The notes beneath the pieces are model-generated. The model saw nothing but the letters and a program-made list of their open reading frames with translations. It did no database searches and was not told the origin of the DNA. The position numbers and the translations under genes were made by a program. 64,000 nt of DNA from Haloarcula limicola (GTDB lineage Archaea; Halobacteriota; Halobacteria; Halobacteriales; Haloarculaceae): positions 240,982 to 304,981 of the forward strand of contig NZ_WRXM01000002.1 in NCBI RefSeq assembly GCF_010119205.1, read 5' to 3'. How positions within the stretch are numbered: position 1 is the stretch's first letter; the number at the start of each line of letters is the position of its first letter. Positions 46,801 to 53,898 of the stretch are shown one piece after another.

Positions 46801-47773
46801 TCTCCCGACCCGTGAACGTCACCGAGACATCCGTCGCTGGTGCGTTCCCGCCGACCGTGTACGACGTCGTGTCCCCGTTGCTGAGTCCCGTTCCCGAGAC
46901 TGTCCGCGGCGACGTCGACTCCCGGCCCGTGAACGTCACCGTCGGGTTCTGTGCCGGTTGGTTCCCCGACAGCGTCACTCCGATCGACCCGCCGTCGCTG
47001 GCGGTCCCGCTCGTCGACCAGGCCGTCGTCGTCTCGACACCAGTCACCTCGAGCTCGGGATCGGCCGCACCGTTCGGTCCGAGCGGGTCACTGGTGCCCG
47101 CAATCGACACCGGCACCGAGCCGCCCGAACCGACCGTGCCCGACTGACTCTCCGTCTCGTACGTCGTCGAGCCCGTCAGATTGATTCGATAGTTGTCGAC
47201 CGCGTCGACGTTGTTGATATCGTACGAGTACGTCGACCCGTCGGCCGCCGGATCGCCGGTCACGACGACCTCCCCGCCGAACTCGACAGTGTTGCTCGAG
47301 AAGTGCGGGATGTCGAAGATATAGAGGTCGCCCTGTCGCTCGACCCGACTTTGCCACTCCGAGCCGTCACTGTTGTATCCGTACACGACCGCCGGACGGT
47401 AGCCGAGCGCCTCGCGCACCGCTGTCGCCGGGACCGCCACGGTCCGGCCCTCCGAGTGGACGTCGTCAGCGAACACCAGTACTAGATCCTCACCCGAGCC
47501 GAGTCGCGTCGCGTTCGGTCCCGTCGAGCGATCCCCGGTCGTGATCGACACCTCGAGCGTCTCCGCGTGAGAGCTCGTCATGACCGAGCCCTCGAGGTCG
47601 TCTTTCCCGACTGGTGCCGTGCCGTTCGTGAGGTCAGCCACGTTGCTGTTCGGGATCGTCACCAGTCCCGACTGTGCCGACGCTGTCCCAATCGCGCCAG
47701 CTGGAACGACGCCGACCAGCGCCGAAACTATCAGCAACGCGGCAAGTGCAACCCCGCGCGTCTGTTCGCTCAT
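43844..47773 (-). CDS. Giant repeat-rich surface protein with C-terminal membrane anchor
   Basis: A 1309-aa secreted protein and the largest product of the element. Signal peptide about 1-33. Residues 95-170 form a domain I have met in haloarchaeal virus-like surface proteins (VFADDVHSEGRTVAVPA). Next come four FTGRE-type repeats of about 37 residues (near 241, 278, 318, 352) rich in Ser/Thr/Gly. Four acidic repeats of about 65 residues follow (near 592, 658, 721, 787), each with PSxDVDGDG, a Ca2+-loop-like DxDxDG. The last 110 residues hold three membrane spans and a short tail. It is the obvious candidate for the particle spike/adhesin. S-layer-like or adhesin roles on the host are alternatives. 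Confidence 0.82.
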   Translation of the reverse strand: MSEQTRGVALAALLIVSALVGVVPAGAIGTASAQSGLVTIPNSNVADLTNGTAPVGKDDLEGSVMTSSHAETLEVSITTGDRSTGPNATRLGSGEDLVLVFADDVHSEGRTVAVPATAVREALGYRPAVVYGYNSDGSEWQSRVERQGDLYIFDIPHFSSNTVEFGGEVVVTGDPAADGSTYSYDINNVDAVDNYRINLTGSTTYETESQSGTVGSGGSVPVSIAGTSDPLGPNGAADPELEVTGVETTTAWSTSGTASDGGSIGVTLSGNQPAQNPTVTFTGRESTSPRTVSGTGLSNGDTTSYTVGGNAPATDVSVTFTGRETTAAGSGSGTGSGSVSVGGNLEPTSESVSITGRESSSSETASGSVTGSASETVSYQGNIGASGGTMTVTPQFTTSTEETSGYIRRLVDNGQNQNHTWTIEGPPREVQSIYTETSTSDGDGVAIEDMSATVDIYMVAGTGDPFSGTKVASGVSFNENSHPDDYQTTDISNFDTGGASAVTVGFHVKSIDTTYDSPRLAFEDYSDEGIRLEQSSATVDITDESSTKTVSALSSGSSGSTSVSLSGSSTTYDFSGTYESLDYSLDYSANYATENPSVDVDGDGTDEASWSGVYRSGETSSGKAVDGLSLGSNSVSTTTSLGPQPDWSMSWTERTGTENPSIDIDNDGSTDASYSGVLSSGKTASDSAGSLMLSSGSQYASVSTAASSTDVDISFTEHTATESPSIDVDGDGTAEASYSGVIRGGSSVTEPIAAGSLSSGSSTIAFSESSGEGVDYLLEATAVAHTEDPFIDVDSDGTYEVKRSGIISPGTTETFSVSELVLSSSSLDVQTDSGSSVQLNTTYRERTETRDVTVTVNGNTTSYGGTLSDGETAALTTDPSWVREGTNDITVSVGGDLAADAPSPAVGLEYRHDALDEQSVDFSSETWSERYNVSRTYADGVTNATLSIPFSGNVVDVRGIETRVNGGTWSSVPESDRQFDGTRLVAELGDVQAGDTVEVRANGSKVNVGNGEIRIDEPTVAGNSLDTRFTVVEQRPGFYIEVSETDGGSYVHRTVNESWTSENDYVELTASGEQYLFLPNAANGSTALVKTIPLEVGIESGDVHVRVEEGGASPTLAVSPGSTPNDEVSYVWGQTVSGREYELFSESAGLVRDTATAESPVTLVDDDSSETLVIREVNDSTTSGGTAGGGIGPSSVGPVDTQDGPLSSPVVLVAIGVLSVGAVALLLRRFVDDRMFVLGGTAAAAGVVVVGIGESYQPGIVLGPLGENLAQIAPAVVITLVGFGVYYAYKRFVVGQKTIIEVDGERISP

Positions 47774-47925
47774 CTGCGCGCACCTCCAAGATGCGCGCGC
47801 CCCCGGGGGACCCCACCGATCTTATCCGACACGCGCGCGTGCGTAGTCGGCAAATTCGCGCCGATCGCGGCCGACCGGGTCCGCTCGATTTTTTCTCGCT
47901 GAGGGGGGTTTTTTATCGAAAACAT
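47770..47925 (-). CDS. Basic 51-aa microprotein between ATPase and surface protein
   Basis: MFSIKNPPQREKIERTRSAA... is arginine-rich with no Cys. Its ATG lies 2 bp after the ATPase stop and its TGA overlaps the ATG of the surface protein, exactly the packing of the rest of the operon, which is the main evidence for it. Function unknown. Confidence 0.42.
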   Translation of the reverse strand: MFSIKNPPQREKIERTRSAAIGANLPTTHARVSDKIGGVPRGRAHLGGARR

Positions 47926-47927
47926 GA

Positions 47928-49079
47928 CTAATTCACCGTGATTTTGAGTTTGTAAGAGTGGGGCGTCGGGATGTCCGACCACGCGAACGCCTCGAAATTC
48001 GTCTCCGTATACATCAGCGCCTGACCGACGTCCATCATCGACGTCTGGTCCGTGTGCATTGGGACGCTCTCGAACCCGACGAGGTTGCCCGCTGTCGTCG
48101 GGTTCGCTCTCCCTGGCATCTGAATCCGCCAGCGAATCTTTCGACGAACGCCGTCCCAAATGTCGACCTCGTCGTGTCCGTACAGATTGAGCGTCAGTCC
48201 CGTTTTCCGCGCGTCTACCCACGAATCTTTGAGCATCTCCGCTTTCTGGTACGAACCGAACTGGTCCTTTTGAACTGACTGAGGGACGATGTCGCCGATC
48301 TCGTCGAGCGTGATAGTCGTCCAGTCGAGCGGTCCGTGCTCGACGCGAGCCAGGATGAAACCGAACCACCAGTGCGTTGCCGGGTCCTCCTCGTGGAACA
48401 GCTGACCGCGAGACGGCGCGTCGTACTGTTTCTCGTCAGACTCCTCGTACACCGCTTGACAGCCCCGGAGCGTCGGGTCGGGATAGACCACGTGGATCGA
48501 GCCCCGCTCGAGGATGTCGTGACACAGATGCACCGGGTCCTCGTAGTACACGACCTCCCGAACGATGCGATCGAGGTCGTCGACGTCGAGCGTCACCGAC
48601 GGCTCACTCGGGAGCTTGCTCTCGAGCCGGACCGAGACGTCGGCACCTTTCGGGAGACACAGCGTCACCCACGGAGCGAGCGGTAGCCACTCGCTCCTCG
48701 AGGAGGTCCCGCGCCACACGTGCATCGAGTTGTTGACCTCGATATCGCGAGTGGCGAAGTAACACCCTAGCGTCGACTTCCCCGAGCCCGGTTTCCCGGT
48801 CGCTAAGAAGTCCGTCCCGCCGACGCTCTCGCCCGTTGGCGGTTGCCAGTGCCGTTCGACGTAGTTCGGGATCACCTTGTCGAAGGCGAACTTCGAGCGG
48901 TCCCACGCCGGGATACCGAACTCTCGTCGGATGCTGTCAGCGTCCGTATGCCGACGCGTGTCCCCGGTCGCTTGCTGAGTGTTCCGTACCGGCGCGTGGA
49001 AGCTCGAGAGCGCCTCCTCGCGCTGTTCTTGCGACGTTTCCCCTCTTACCGAGCGTAGTCGATCCTGAATCGTGCTCAT
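47928..49079 (-). CDS. P-loop ATPase of the structural operon
   Basis: A 383-aa ATPase. Walker A is GKPGSGKST (residues 95-103) and Walker B TITLDEIGDI (Asp259-Glu260). The region between is large and unlike AAA+ replication proteins; no helicase or terminase-nuclease motifs are visible. The nearest analogues I know are the HerA/FtsK-like and VP8-type ATPases encoded beside membrane proteins in archaeal pleomorphic viruses. It probably powers DNA loading or particle assembly at the membrane. Its start overlaps the preceding gene by ATGA. Confidence 0.8.
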   Translation of the reverse strand: MSTIQDRLRSVRGETSQEQREEALSSFHAPVRNTQQATGDTRRHTDADSIRREFGIPAWDRSKFAFDKVIPNYVERHWQPPTGESVGGTDFLATGKPGSGKSTLGCYFATRDIEVNNSMHVWRGTSSRSEWLPLAPWVTLCLPKGADVSVRLESKLPSEPSVTLDVDDLDRIVREVVYYEDPVHLCHDILERGSIHVVYPDPTLRGCQAVYEESDEKQYDAPSRGQLFHEEDPATHWWFGFILARVEHGPLDWTTITLDEIGDIVPQSVQKDQFGSYQKAEMLKDSWVDARKTGLTLNLYGHDEVDIWDGVRRKIRWRIQMPGRANPTTAGNLVGFESVPMHTDQTSMMDVGQALMYTETNFEAFAWSDIPTPHSYKLKITVN

Positions 49080-49453
49080 AGCGTTGTGGGCGAACTTCGC
49101 GTCTGTTCCGCGTCGGGGAGCTCACCCGCTCTCCCCGCCATATCTCTCACTCCCCGATTCATCGCTGGCACCAGATGTACCGCCGCGAACAGCTCCCGCG
49201 CTGGTCGCATCTCTCGAGACGTCGATGTCAACAAACGCCGCGTCTGAGGCTCCGTGTGGGCGCGTGTGATAAGGTCCCCCTCGGACGTCCCCGACACCCA
49301 CTCGGGCTTGTCGACCGAGTTCACCTCCCCGTGCGTCGCCAGCTCGACCGTCTCTCCCCAGTCGATGATCGCCGACGAGTCCTCGAGCCCGGCGACGAGC
49401 TGAGTGATCGCCTCCTCTTGCCGACTGTCGAGCTCGTCGAGCGCTGGTCGCAT
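49076..49453 (-). CDS. Soluble helical protein, possibly the second half of a frameshifted gene
   Basis: A 125-aa helical, charged protein (MRPALDELDSRQEEAITQLVAGLED...). It begins in a different frame inside the preceding gene. In the 133-bp overlap this frame looks protein-like while the preceding one turns into an Arg/Ser-rich shadow. Joining the two by a -1 shift would give one protein of about 210 aa with a membrane span then this soluble domain. Either a separate gene or one half of a broken or recoded gene. Confidence 0.6.
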   Translation of the reverse strand: MRPALDELDSRQEEAITQLVAGLEDSSAIIDWGETVELATHGEVNSVDKPEWVSGTSEGDLITRAHTEPQTRRLLTSTSREMRPARELFAAVHLVPAMNRGVRDMAGRAGELPDAEQTRSSPTTL

Positions 49454-49713
49454 AGCGCCGTCCCGATCCCGATCGCCGCGATCACCAGCGTCCCGACGAT
49501 GTCGACCGCCGACATCGACGACGCCTCGAGCGCGAACTCCGTCGCGCCGTATGTGATCCAGCCGCCGACCCCGAGCGCCCCGAGGTTCCCGAGACACCAG
49601 ACGAGTAGCGAGCGGTCCTCGCGCACCGTCTCGACGAACGACCGCGAGCCCTCGAGGAACGACAGCCGTCGCTCGACCTCGTCGACGTCGTGATCGTCTC
49701 TAATTAGCGGCAC
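49321..49713 (-). CDS. Two-span membrane protein with suspicious C-terminus
   Basis: From GTG 49713: an N-terminal acidic region (DDHDVDEVERRLSFLEGS), then spans at about residues 35-55 and 70-88. From about residue 89 (STSSTVGKRRRSL...) the sequence becomes basic and low-complexity, the signature of reading the wrong frame of the next gene. The true product probably ends near 49455 or continues in the frame of 49076-49453. Confidence 0.55.
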   Translation of the reverse strand: MPLIRDDHDVDEVERRLSFLEGSRSFVETVREDRSLLVWCLGNLGALGVGGWITYGATEFALEASSMSAVDIVGTLVIAAIGIGTALCDQRSTSSTVGKRRRSLSSSPGSRTRRRSSTGERRSSWRRTGR

Positions 49714-50116
49714 CGTTTGCCCTCCACACGACGCCGATCGCCAGGATAGACACCGCGATCAGCCCGAACTGCCACGCTTTCACCGGGAGCGCTCCCGAGA
49801 GCCCGGCAGTTCCGACGAGTCCCGTCACGACACCGCCCGCGAGCACCGGGTCAGAACCCGCTATTCCCGCGATTTGCATCAGCGAGAACACCAGTTCTTG
49901 CCCAATCGTCGACATCACCGCGATTACTGCCAGCGCCAGTGAGCCACCCGCTCCGACGACGCCGCCCGTCGCCGACTGAGCGCGCTCGCCGACCGACTCG
50001 ATCGTGTCCCCGACCGTCTTCGACTGGTCCCGTTCGTCGAACGTCCAGTACGCGACGAGGAACAGCGCGAGGAATCCCGTGATGTACTTCCAGTTCTCGA
50101 GGAGGAGGTCTAACAC
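49700..50116 (-). CDS. Multi-span membrane protein
   Basis: A 138-aa protein starting GTG (LDLLLENWKYITGFLALFLVAYWTF). About four spans: near 10-26, 50-68, 88-105 and 115-133. It overlaps the next gene by 14 bp. No named family; the size and span number fit a small particle-membrane protein. Confidence 0.72.
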   Translation of the reverse strand: MLDLLLENWKYITGFLALFLVAYWTFDERDQSKTVGDTIESVGERAQSATGGVVGAGGSLALAVIAVMSTIGQELVFSLMQIAGIAGSDPVLAGGVVTGLVGTAGLSGALPVKAWQFGLIAVSILAIGVVWRANGAAN

Positions 50117-50168
50117 CGCTGTCCCCTCCGTTCGTTACCTCTCGATTCGTCCGTCTGAGTGTGTTCTA

Positions 50169-50459
50169 TCATGAGTCTACCGTTTCTGACAGGTTCTTGA
50201 GCGCGCGATACAACTTCGACGCCGCGTAAATCGCGCCGAGCGCCAGCGCGACGGGTTTCAACAGCTCCGCCGGGATCGCGTCAACCTCCGGCGCGATCGT
50301 GAACCCGAAGATGCTCGCCACTGTGAACAGCGAGCCCGACGACGTCGCCAGCCAGTGCCCGAGCTCGAGGAGCAACGGGAACTTCACGATCGACATCCCC
50401 GCCCCGACGACCGCGGTCGCCAGCGACGCCGGATGTCGAAGGGACTCCGAGAGCGTCAT
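50169..50459 (-). CDS. Three-span membrane protein
   Basis: A 96-aa, almost wholly hydrophobic protein (MTLSESLRHPASLATAVVGAGM...), spans near 10-30, 38-56 and 68-82, ending in a charged helix (LYRALKNLSETVDS). The ATG overlaps the stop of the gene before it as ATGA. The open frame extends upstream only as a shadow. Confidence 0.7.
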   Translation of the reverse strand: MTLSESLRHPASLATAVVGAGMSIVKFPLLLELGHWLATSSGSLFTVASIFGFTIAPEVDAIPAELLKPVALALGAIYAASKLYRALKNLSETVDS

Positions 50460-50899
50460 TTGCCCTCCAACAGCGTTTGTATCCCCGATATGACCGGAAC
50501 CGAGTCCGCCAGCGCCCGGACCACACGAACACCGAGCGCGAGGAGGACCACCGTCACGATCACCAGCACCGGACCGGCCGCCGGTCCGAGTATCTCGACG
50601 AGCGCCGCGATCATCGATCGCATCCAGTTGATAACCGCGTCCCCGTAGGTCGCCAGCGATAGACCGCGCTGGCGCTGGAACTGTGAGACGGTGTCCGGGA
50701 GGAGCGCCGCCCCGAACTGTCCCGCCGAGAACGTGATCGCTACCTGGAACTGGTCGGTGATCCACGCGATCCCGTCGGCGACGGAGAACGCCACTCCGAC
50801 CGCCGCGCCGATCACGAACTGGACGATTCGGCGCATCACGAACGTCTCCGGCCCCTCCTTAGCGAGCGGTTTGAGCTTGCTAATCCAGTCCTCAGCCAT
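50456..50899 (-). CDS. Multi-span membrane protein
   Basis: A 147-aa protein (MAEDWISKLKPLAKEGPETFVMRR...) with an amphipathic N-terminal helix and about three spans (near 25-45, 55-72, 105-130). The N-terminus resembles that of the 145-aa gene at 51349 (MADNKWINKLNDIAS), hinting that the two are paralogues. It overlaps both neighbours. Confidence 0.72.
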   Translation of the reverse strand: MAEDWISKLKPLAKEGPETFVMRRIVQFVIGAAVGVAFSVADGIAWITDQFQVAITFSAGQFGAALLPDTVSQFQRQRGLSLATYGDAVINWMRSMIAALVEILGPAAGPVLVIVTVVLLALGVRVVRALADSVPVISGIQTLLEGK

Positions 50900-51248
50900 A
50901 CAGCGACCACCCTTTGACGACGCCGTACGCGAGGAGCACGACCACGATCGTTGCAACGGGGAACGCGATCACGTCGAACGCTTCGACGAACTCCGCTGTC
51001 TCGCCCCACGCCTCCGACCAGAAAAAGCCCGGGAGCGTGTAGATGCCCGTCACCGTGCGCAGGAACTCGACGTACTGCGACAACGGCTCGATTACCAGAG
51101 ACGACCACACAGCGGAGATGAACTCCGCGTACTCCGTCCCGAACGCCGTCGAGACGATGCCCGCCATTACCGCCAGCACCGAACCGACGTTGATCCCGGT
51201 CCCGTTCGACGTCGTCAGCGAGTCGTACAGCGTCGAGTCTCCGCTCAT
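50892..51248 (-). CDS. Two-to-three-span membrane protein
   Basis: A 118-aa protein (MSGDSTLYDSLTTSNGTG...) with hydrophobic segments near 20-38, 45-60 and 92-112 and a short basic/aromatic end (VVKGWSLYG). Overlaps the next gene by 8 bp. Unknown family. Confidence 0.7.
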   Translation of the reverse strand: MSGDSTLYDSLTTSNGTGINVGSVLAVMAGIVSTAFGTEYAEFISAVWSSLVIEPLSQYVEFLRTVTGIYTLPGFFWSEAWGETAEFVEAFDVIAFPVATIVVVLLAYGVVKGWSLYG

Positions 51249-51346
51249 GTAGTTACCCCCGGAGACACGCACTCGACCCCCACGACGCCGACAGCGGGCG
51301 CTCTCCGAGCAACGGACGGCCGACGGCCGCTCCCGTTGCCCGACAT
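51245..51346 (-). CDS. Candidate 33-aa microprotein
   Basis: ATG 51346 follows the stop of the 145-aa gene by 2 bp, with a TGAGG ribosome site overlapping that stop, and its own TGA overlaps the next ATG (ATGA). The product (MSGNGSGRRPSVARRAP...) is basic and has no recognised domain. It fills the only 100-bp gap in this part of the operon. Confidence 0.35.
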   Translation of the reverse strand: MSGNGSGRRPSVARRAPAVGVVGVECVSPGVTT

Positions 51347-51348
51347 CC

Positions 51349-51786
51349 TCAGTCGCCCTCCTCCTCGGTGCCGATAAACGGGACGTCGAACGGGACGCCC
51401 GGCAGGAAGTTCCCCGTCGCCGGGTTCTCCCGTGCTCGAGCGACCACGATCGCCGCCAGCACGACGACACCGACGGCGATCGGGAACGTCAGCGGACCGA
51501 ACTGAGCCCACACGCCTTGCGACAGCGACTGTGCGGACTCCGTTGCACCGGCTGAGAGAATCTGACCCGGTCCCTCGAGGAGTCCGGAGGTCAGCTCGCC
51601 GACGCCCGCCGAGAACCCGTCGAACGTCGCTATCGGGACGTTGAACGCCGCCCCGATCGCGTTCGCCGCCGACGTGAAGAACGCGATCACCGGCAGTAGC
51701 ATCGCCTTCGGAACCACGTTCGTCAGCGACGAGCCCTCTGTCGACGCGATATCGTTCAGTTTGTTGATCCACTTGTTGTCTGCCAT
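51349..51786 (-). CDS. Membrane protein with amphipathic N-terminus
   Basis: A 145-aa protein (MADNKWINKLNDIAS...) with spans near 28-48 and 98-115 and a Pro/acidic end (FLPGVPFDVPFIGTEEEGD). Its start abuts the stop of the secreted 474-aa protein by one base, suggesting coupling. Possibly paralogous to 50456-50899. Confidence 0.72.
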   Translation of the reverse strand: MADNKWINKLNDIASTEGSSLTNVVPKAMLLPVIAFFTSAANAIGAAFNVPIATFDGFSAGVGELTSGLLEGPGQILSAGATESAQSLSQGVWAQFGPLTFPIAVGVVVLAAIVVARARENPATGNFLPGVPFDVPFIGTEEEGD

Positions 51787-53210
51787 TATTCACCACCGCG
51801 GAGCTTCACGTAGCCGAGCGACAGAGTCGCTATGGCGCCCGTGATCCACGTCCAGATGGAACCGAAGATACCGCCGTCACTGACCGGCGCGGCACCGCCC
51901 GCCGGGGACGTGTCCTGAAGCATCCGAACCTCGTCGTCTTGCAGAACGAGGAGCGTGTTCACGACGTAGGACTGACCCGGCTGAATCGACGCGTCCAGAA
52001 CATGCGTCGCGCCGTTCTCGTTGTACGTCGACGAGAGGTCCGACCAGCTCGAGATGTTCTCGAAGTCCGTGTCTCCGGTCCCCTCAGCCATGCGCGCGAC
52101 CTTGTAGCGCTCGCTGATGAACTTCTGTTCGGTCCGGAGCTCGAGGTTGTGATGCGAGATGTCGATCGCCGTCGGCACCGTGATCCGCTGGTAGAGGTCG
52201 AGCTTGCTCGGGTAGCCAGCGTAGTTGTCCGCACTGGTGTAGTTCGCCGAGATGTCGCTCGCCGGTTGGTCGCTCGCTCGGTACTCGATTCCGAGAACGC
52301 CGAGGTCCTCGATCGTCGCGTCGTCGAACATCGACGGGAGCGTGTCGAGACTCGTCAGTCCGACCTCGCCGGGACTGTCGACCTCGGTGAAGCTCGTCGC
52401 CTCGCCGTTCTCGTATGTCTCGCCGAGTTCGATCGTCGACTTGCGCTCGACGTCGAGTCCGGTCAGCGTCACCGACGCGTCAGCGTCCGAGACGACTATT
52501 TCCACGCTCTCGATGTTGTCGAAGGTGCCGTCTCCGGACCCCTCGGTCGGGAGGTCAACAAGCTTCTGCTGGAAGACGTAGCCGTTGCCCTGTCCAGTCG
52601 CCGCGACGTGCGTCGAGTCCGTCGACGCCGAGCTGTTGATCTCCGCCGCCTTGTAGTCGCCGTCCGAGTCGACCGCGCGAATCGTCACGTCCGCCGCGCT
52701 GTCGAGCTGGTCGACGTTGAAGACAGTGAACAGAACTCGCTTGCTCGGGTCCGAGTCGATCGAGACTCGGTCGTACGTCGCCGTTCCGCTCGAGCCCGAG
52801 GCAATCCCCGAGGTCGAGACGGTCAGCGACGTGCTGGTCGAGCTGACCGACGCGCTCGAGGTCGTCCAGTTGCCCGCGTCGAGCGCCGAGCCGTTCTCAG
52901 CCGAGCGCGGGAACTTCCGGAGGTCCTCGTCGTCGATCTTGTCGTACCGGACCATCACCGTCTCGTTGAGCGAACTGTTCTGAGTGGCGTTCAGCGAGCG
53001 GAGCTCGCCGTTATCGCCGTAGTACTGCAGGGGCGAGTCCATCGCCGTCATGTTGTGAGCGGCGACGTCGACGCGCTCCTCGTAGATGTACGCGTCCGGA
53101 CCTTCCTCGTAGTTGATAGTGCTGTTCGATGCACTGACGACGTCCGTCAGTCCTCCTCCGAGGACCAGCGCCACCAGCGCGAACGATAGAATTGTCTGTC
53201 TGTTTATCAT
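51786..53210 (-). CDS. Secreted, membrane-anchored glycoprotein-like protein (candidate second spike)
   Basis: A 474-aa protein. Signal peptide about 1-27 (ILSFALVALVLGGGLTDVVSA), then a long beta-rich ectodomain with many NxS/T sequons (for example NSTI, NMTA, NATQ, NSSL, NETV, NWTT) and Ser/Thr stretches. The C-terminal span is GSIWTWITGAIATLSLGYV with a short basic tail. The layout, one N-terminal signal plus one C-terminal anchor at about 500 aa, matches spike proteins of pleolipoviruses, though I cannot show homology by eye. Confidence 0.76.
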   Translation of the reverse strand: MINRQTILSFALVALVLGGGLTDVVSASNSTINYEEGPDAYIYEERVDVAAHNMTAMDSPLQYYGDNGELRSLNATQNSSLNETVMVRYDKIDDEDLRKFPRSAENGSALDAGNWTTSSASVSSTSTSLTVSTSGIASGSSGTATYDRVSIDSDPSKRVLFTVFNVDQLDSAADVTIRAVDSDGDYKAAEINSSASTDSTHVAATGQGNGYVFQQKLVDLPTEGSGDGTFDNIESVEIVVSDADASVTLTGLDVERKSTIELGETYENGEATSFTEVDSPGEVGLTSLDTLPSMFDDATIEDLGVLGIEYRASDQPASDISANYTSADNYAGYPSKLDLYQRITVPTAIDISHHNLELRTEQKFISERYKVARMAEGTGDTDFENISSWSDLSSTYNENGATHVLDASIQPGQSYVVNTLLVLQDDEVRMLQDTSPAGGAAPVSDGGIFGSIWTWITGAIATLSLGYVKLRGGE

Positions 53211-53211
53211 C

Positions 53212-53355
53212 TTAGGATGTCAGCGGTTCCGGATCGCTACCCGTGATTTCCGTGCTGTTCTCCTCGCTCTCCTCGACCGGACATGTCTCCCGAAATTGCT
53301 TGAGATACTGGGCGAACGCCTTACTGACGACCAATCCTCGAGGACCTCGAGTCAC
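53212..53355 (-). CDS. 47-aa microprotein of the structural operon
   Basis: GTG 53355 overlaps the preceding stop as GTGA and its stop lies 1 bp before the ATG of the 474-aa protein. The product VTRGPRGLVVSKAFAQYLKQ... has one amphipathic helix, one Cys and an acidic tail. Real by packing; function unknown. Confidence 0.45.
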   Translation of the reverse strand: MTRGPRGLVVSKAFAQYLKQFRETCPVEESEENSTEITGSDPEPLTS

Positions 53356-53618
53356 ACATCGACCTCCTGGCCGCCGTCAGTTCGAGCCGCTCCCTCGCTC
53401 CCGGTGTTCGTCATGCTGGGCTGCGTAGACAGATCGGCGTCCTCACGTGCTCGCTCGACGAGTCGAGAGACGAGCATCTGGCCGCCGATGTAGAGCGTGC
53501 CGAGCACGAGCGGAGCCGCCAGCAGGACAGCCGACAGGCCAGCCCAGTTGGCCGTTGCGAGGACGGCCGTGATGGACGTGTAGCCGGCGAGATGCACGAA
53601 GCGATCTCGCTCGGTCAC
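53352..53618 (-). CDS. Two-span membrane protein, second gene of the structural operon
   Basis: An 88-aa protein from GTG 53618, preceded by a clear GGAGGTG ribosome site that decides the start. Hydrophobic segments near 8-25 and 28-48, then a charged C-terminus. The upstream extension to 53687 is a shadow of the preceding gene. Confidence 0.62.
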   Translation of the reverse strand: MTERDRFVHLAGYTSITAVLATANWAGLSAVLLAAPLVLGTLYIGGQMLVSRLVERAREDADLSTQPSMTNTGSEGAARTDGGQEVDV

Positions 53619-53794
53619 GCGCCACCTCCGGCCAGCAACGAGGCGCTCAGGTCGCGGCTCGCTCCGCCCGCTTCTCGGCGGTAGCACGCGCGGCGGCGCT
53701 CGTCCATGTTTCTGTAGTCGATTCGCCAGTTCCGATGCGCGGTCTCGTCCGCGCTGTCCGTACGTTCTTCCTCACCGGACAGTTCGTGGTCCAT
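53615..53794 (-). CDS. 59-aa soluble microprotein, first gene of the structural operon
   Basis: From ATG 53794: MDHELSGEEERTDSADETAH..., acidic then Arg-rich (MDERRRACYRREAGG). Its TGA overlaps the GTG of the next gene. It is the first frame after the operon promoter (TATA near 53848-53860) and has a 53-bp leader with a hairpin. Confidence 0.5.
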   Translation of the reverse strand: MDHELSGEEERTDSADETAHRNWRIDYRNMDERRRACYRREAGGASRDLSASLLAGGGA

Positions 53795-53808
53795 GGGTAG
53801 GGGTGCTG

Positions 53809-53860
53809 CCCGCGGTGTTTCCGCGGGTTAGAACCCCGTCTATGGCCTTTATTTTATACT
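53809..53860 (-). promoter_or_regulatory. Promoter and leader hairpin of the structural operon
   Basis: On the minus strand AGTATAAAATAAA (53848-53860) is a strong TATA box. Between it and the first ATG lies a perfect 7-bp inverted repeat CCCGCGG-tgttt-CCGCGGG (53809-53827), placed to act as an operator or leader hairpin. Confidence 0.6.
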
Positions 53861-53878
53861 CTCCGCTGAGAAACACAC

Positions 53879-53898
53879 TATGTACACGATATGTCACC
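53879..53898. promoter_or_regulatory. Direct repeats in the divergent control region
   Basis: TATGTACAC and TATGTCACC start 11 bp apart, about one helical turn, between the structural-operon promoter and the TATA box (GTTTAATA, 53908-53915) of the AbrB-like gene. Candidate binding site for that regulator. Confidence 0.4.

Noticed and set aside
50110-50172. 20-codon frame filling the 52-bp gap between two membrane-protein genes of the structural operon
   Set aside because: It has the ATGA and stop/start overlaps of its neighbours, but at 20 aa with no recognisable feature I cannot separate it from chance.
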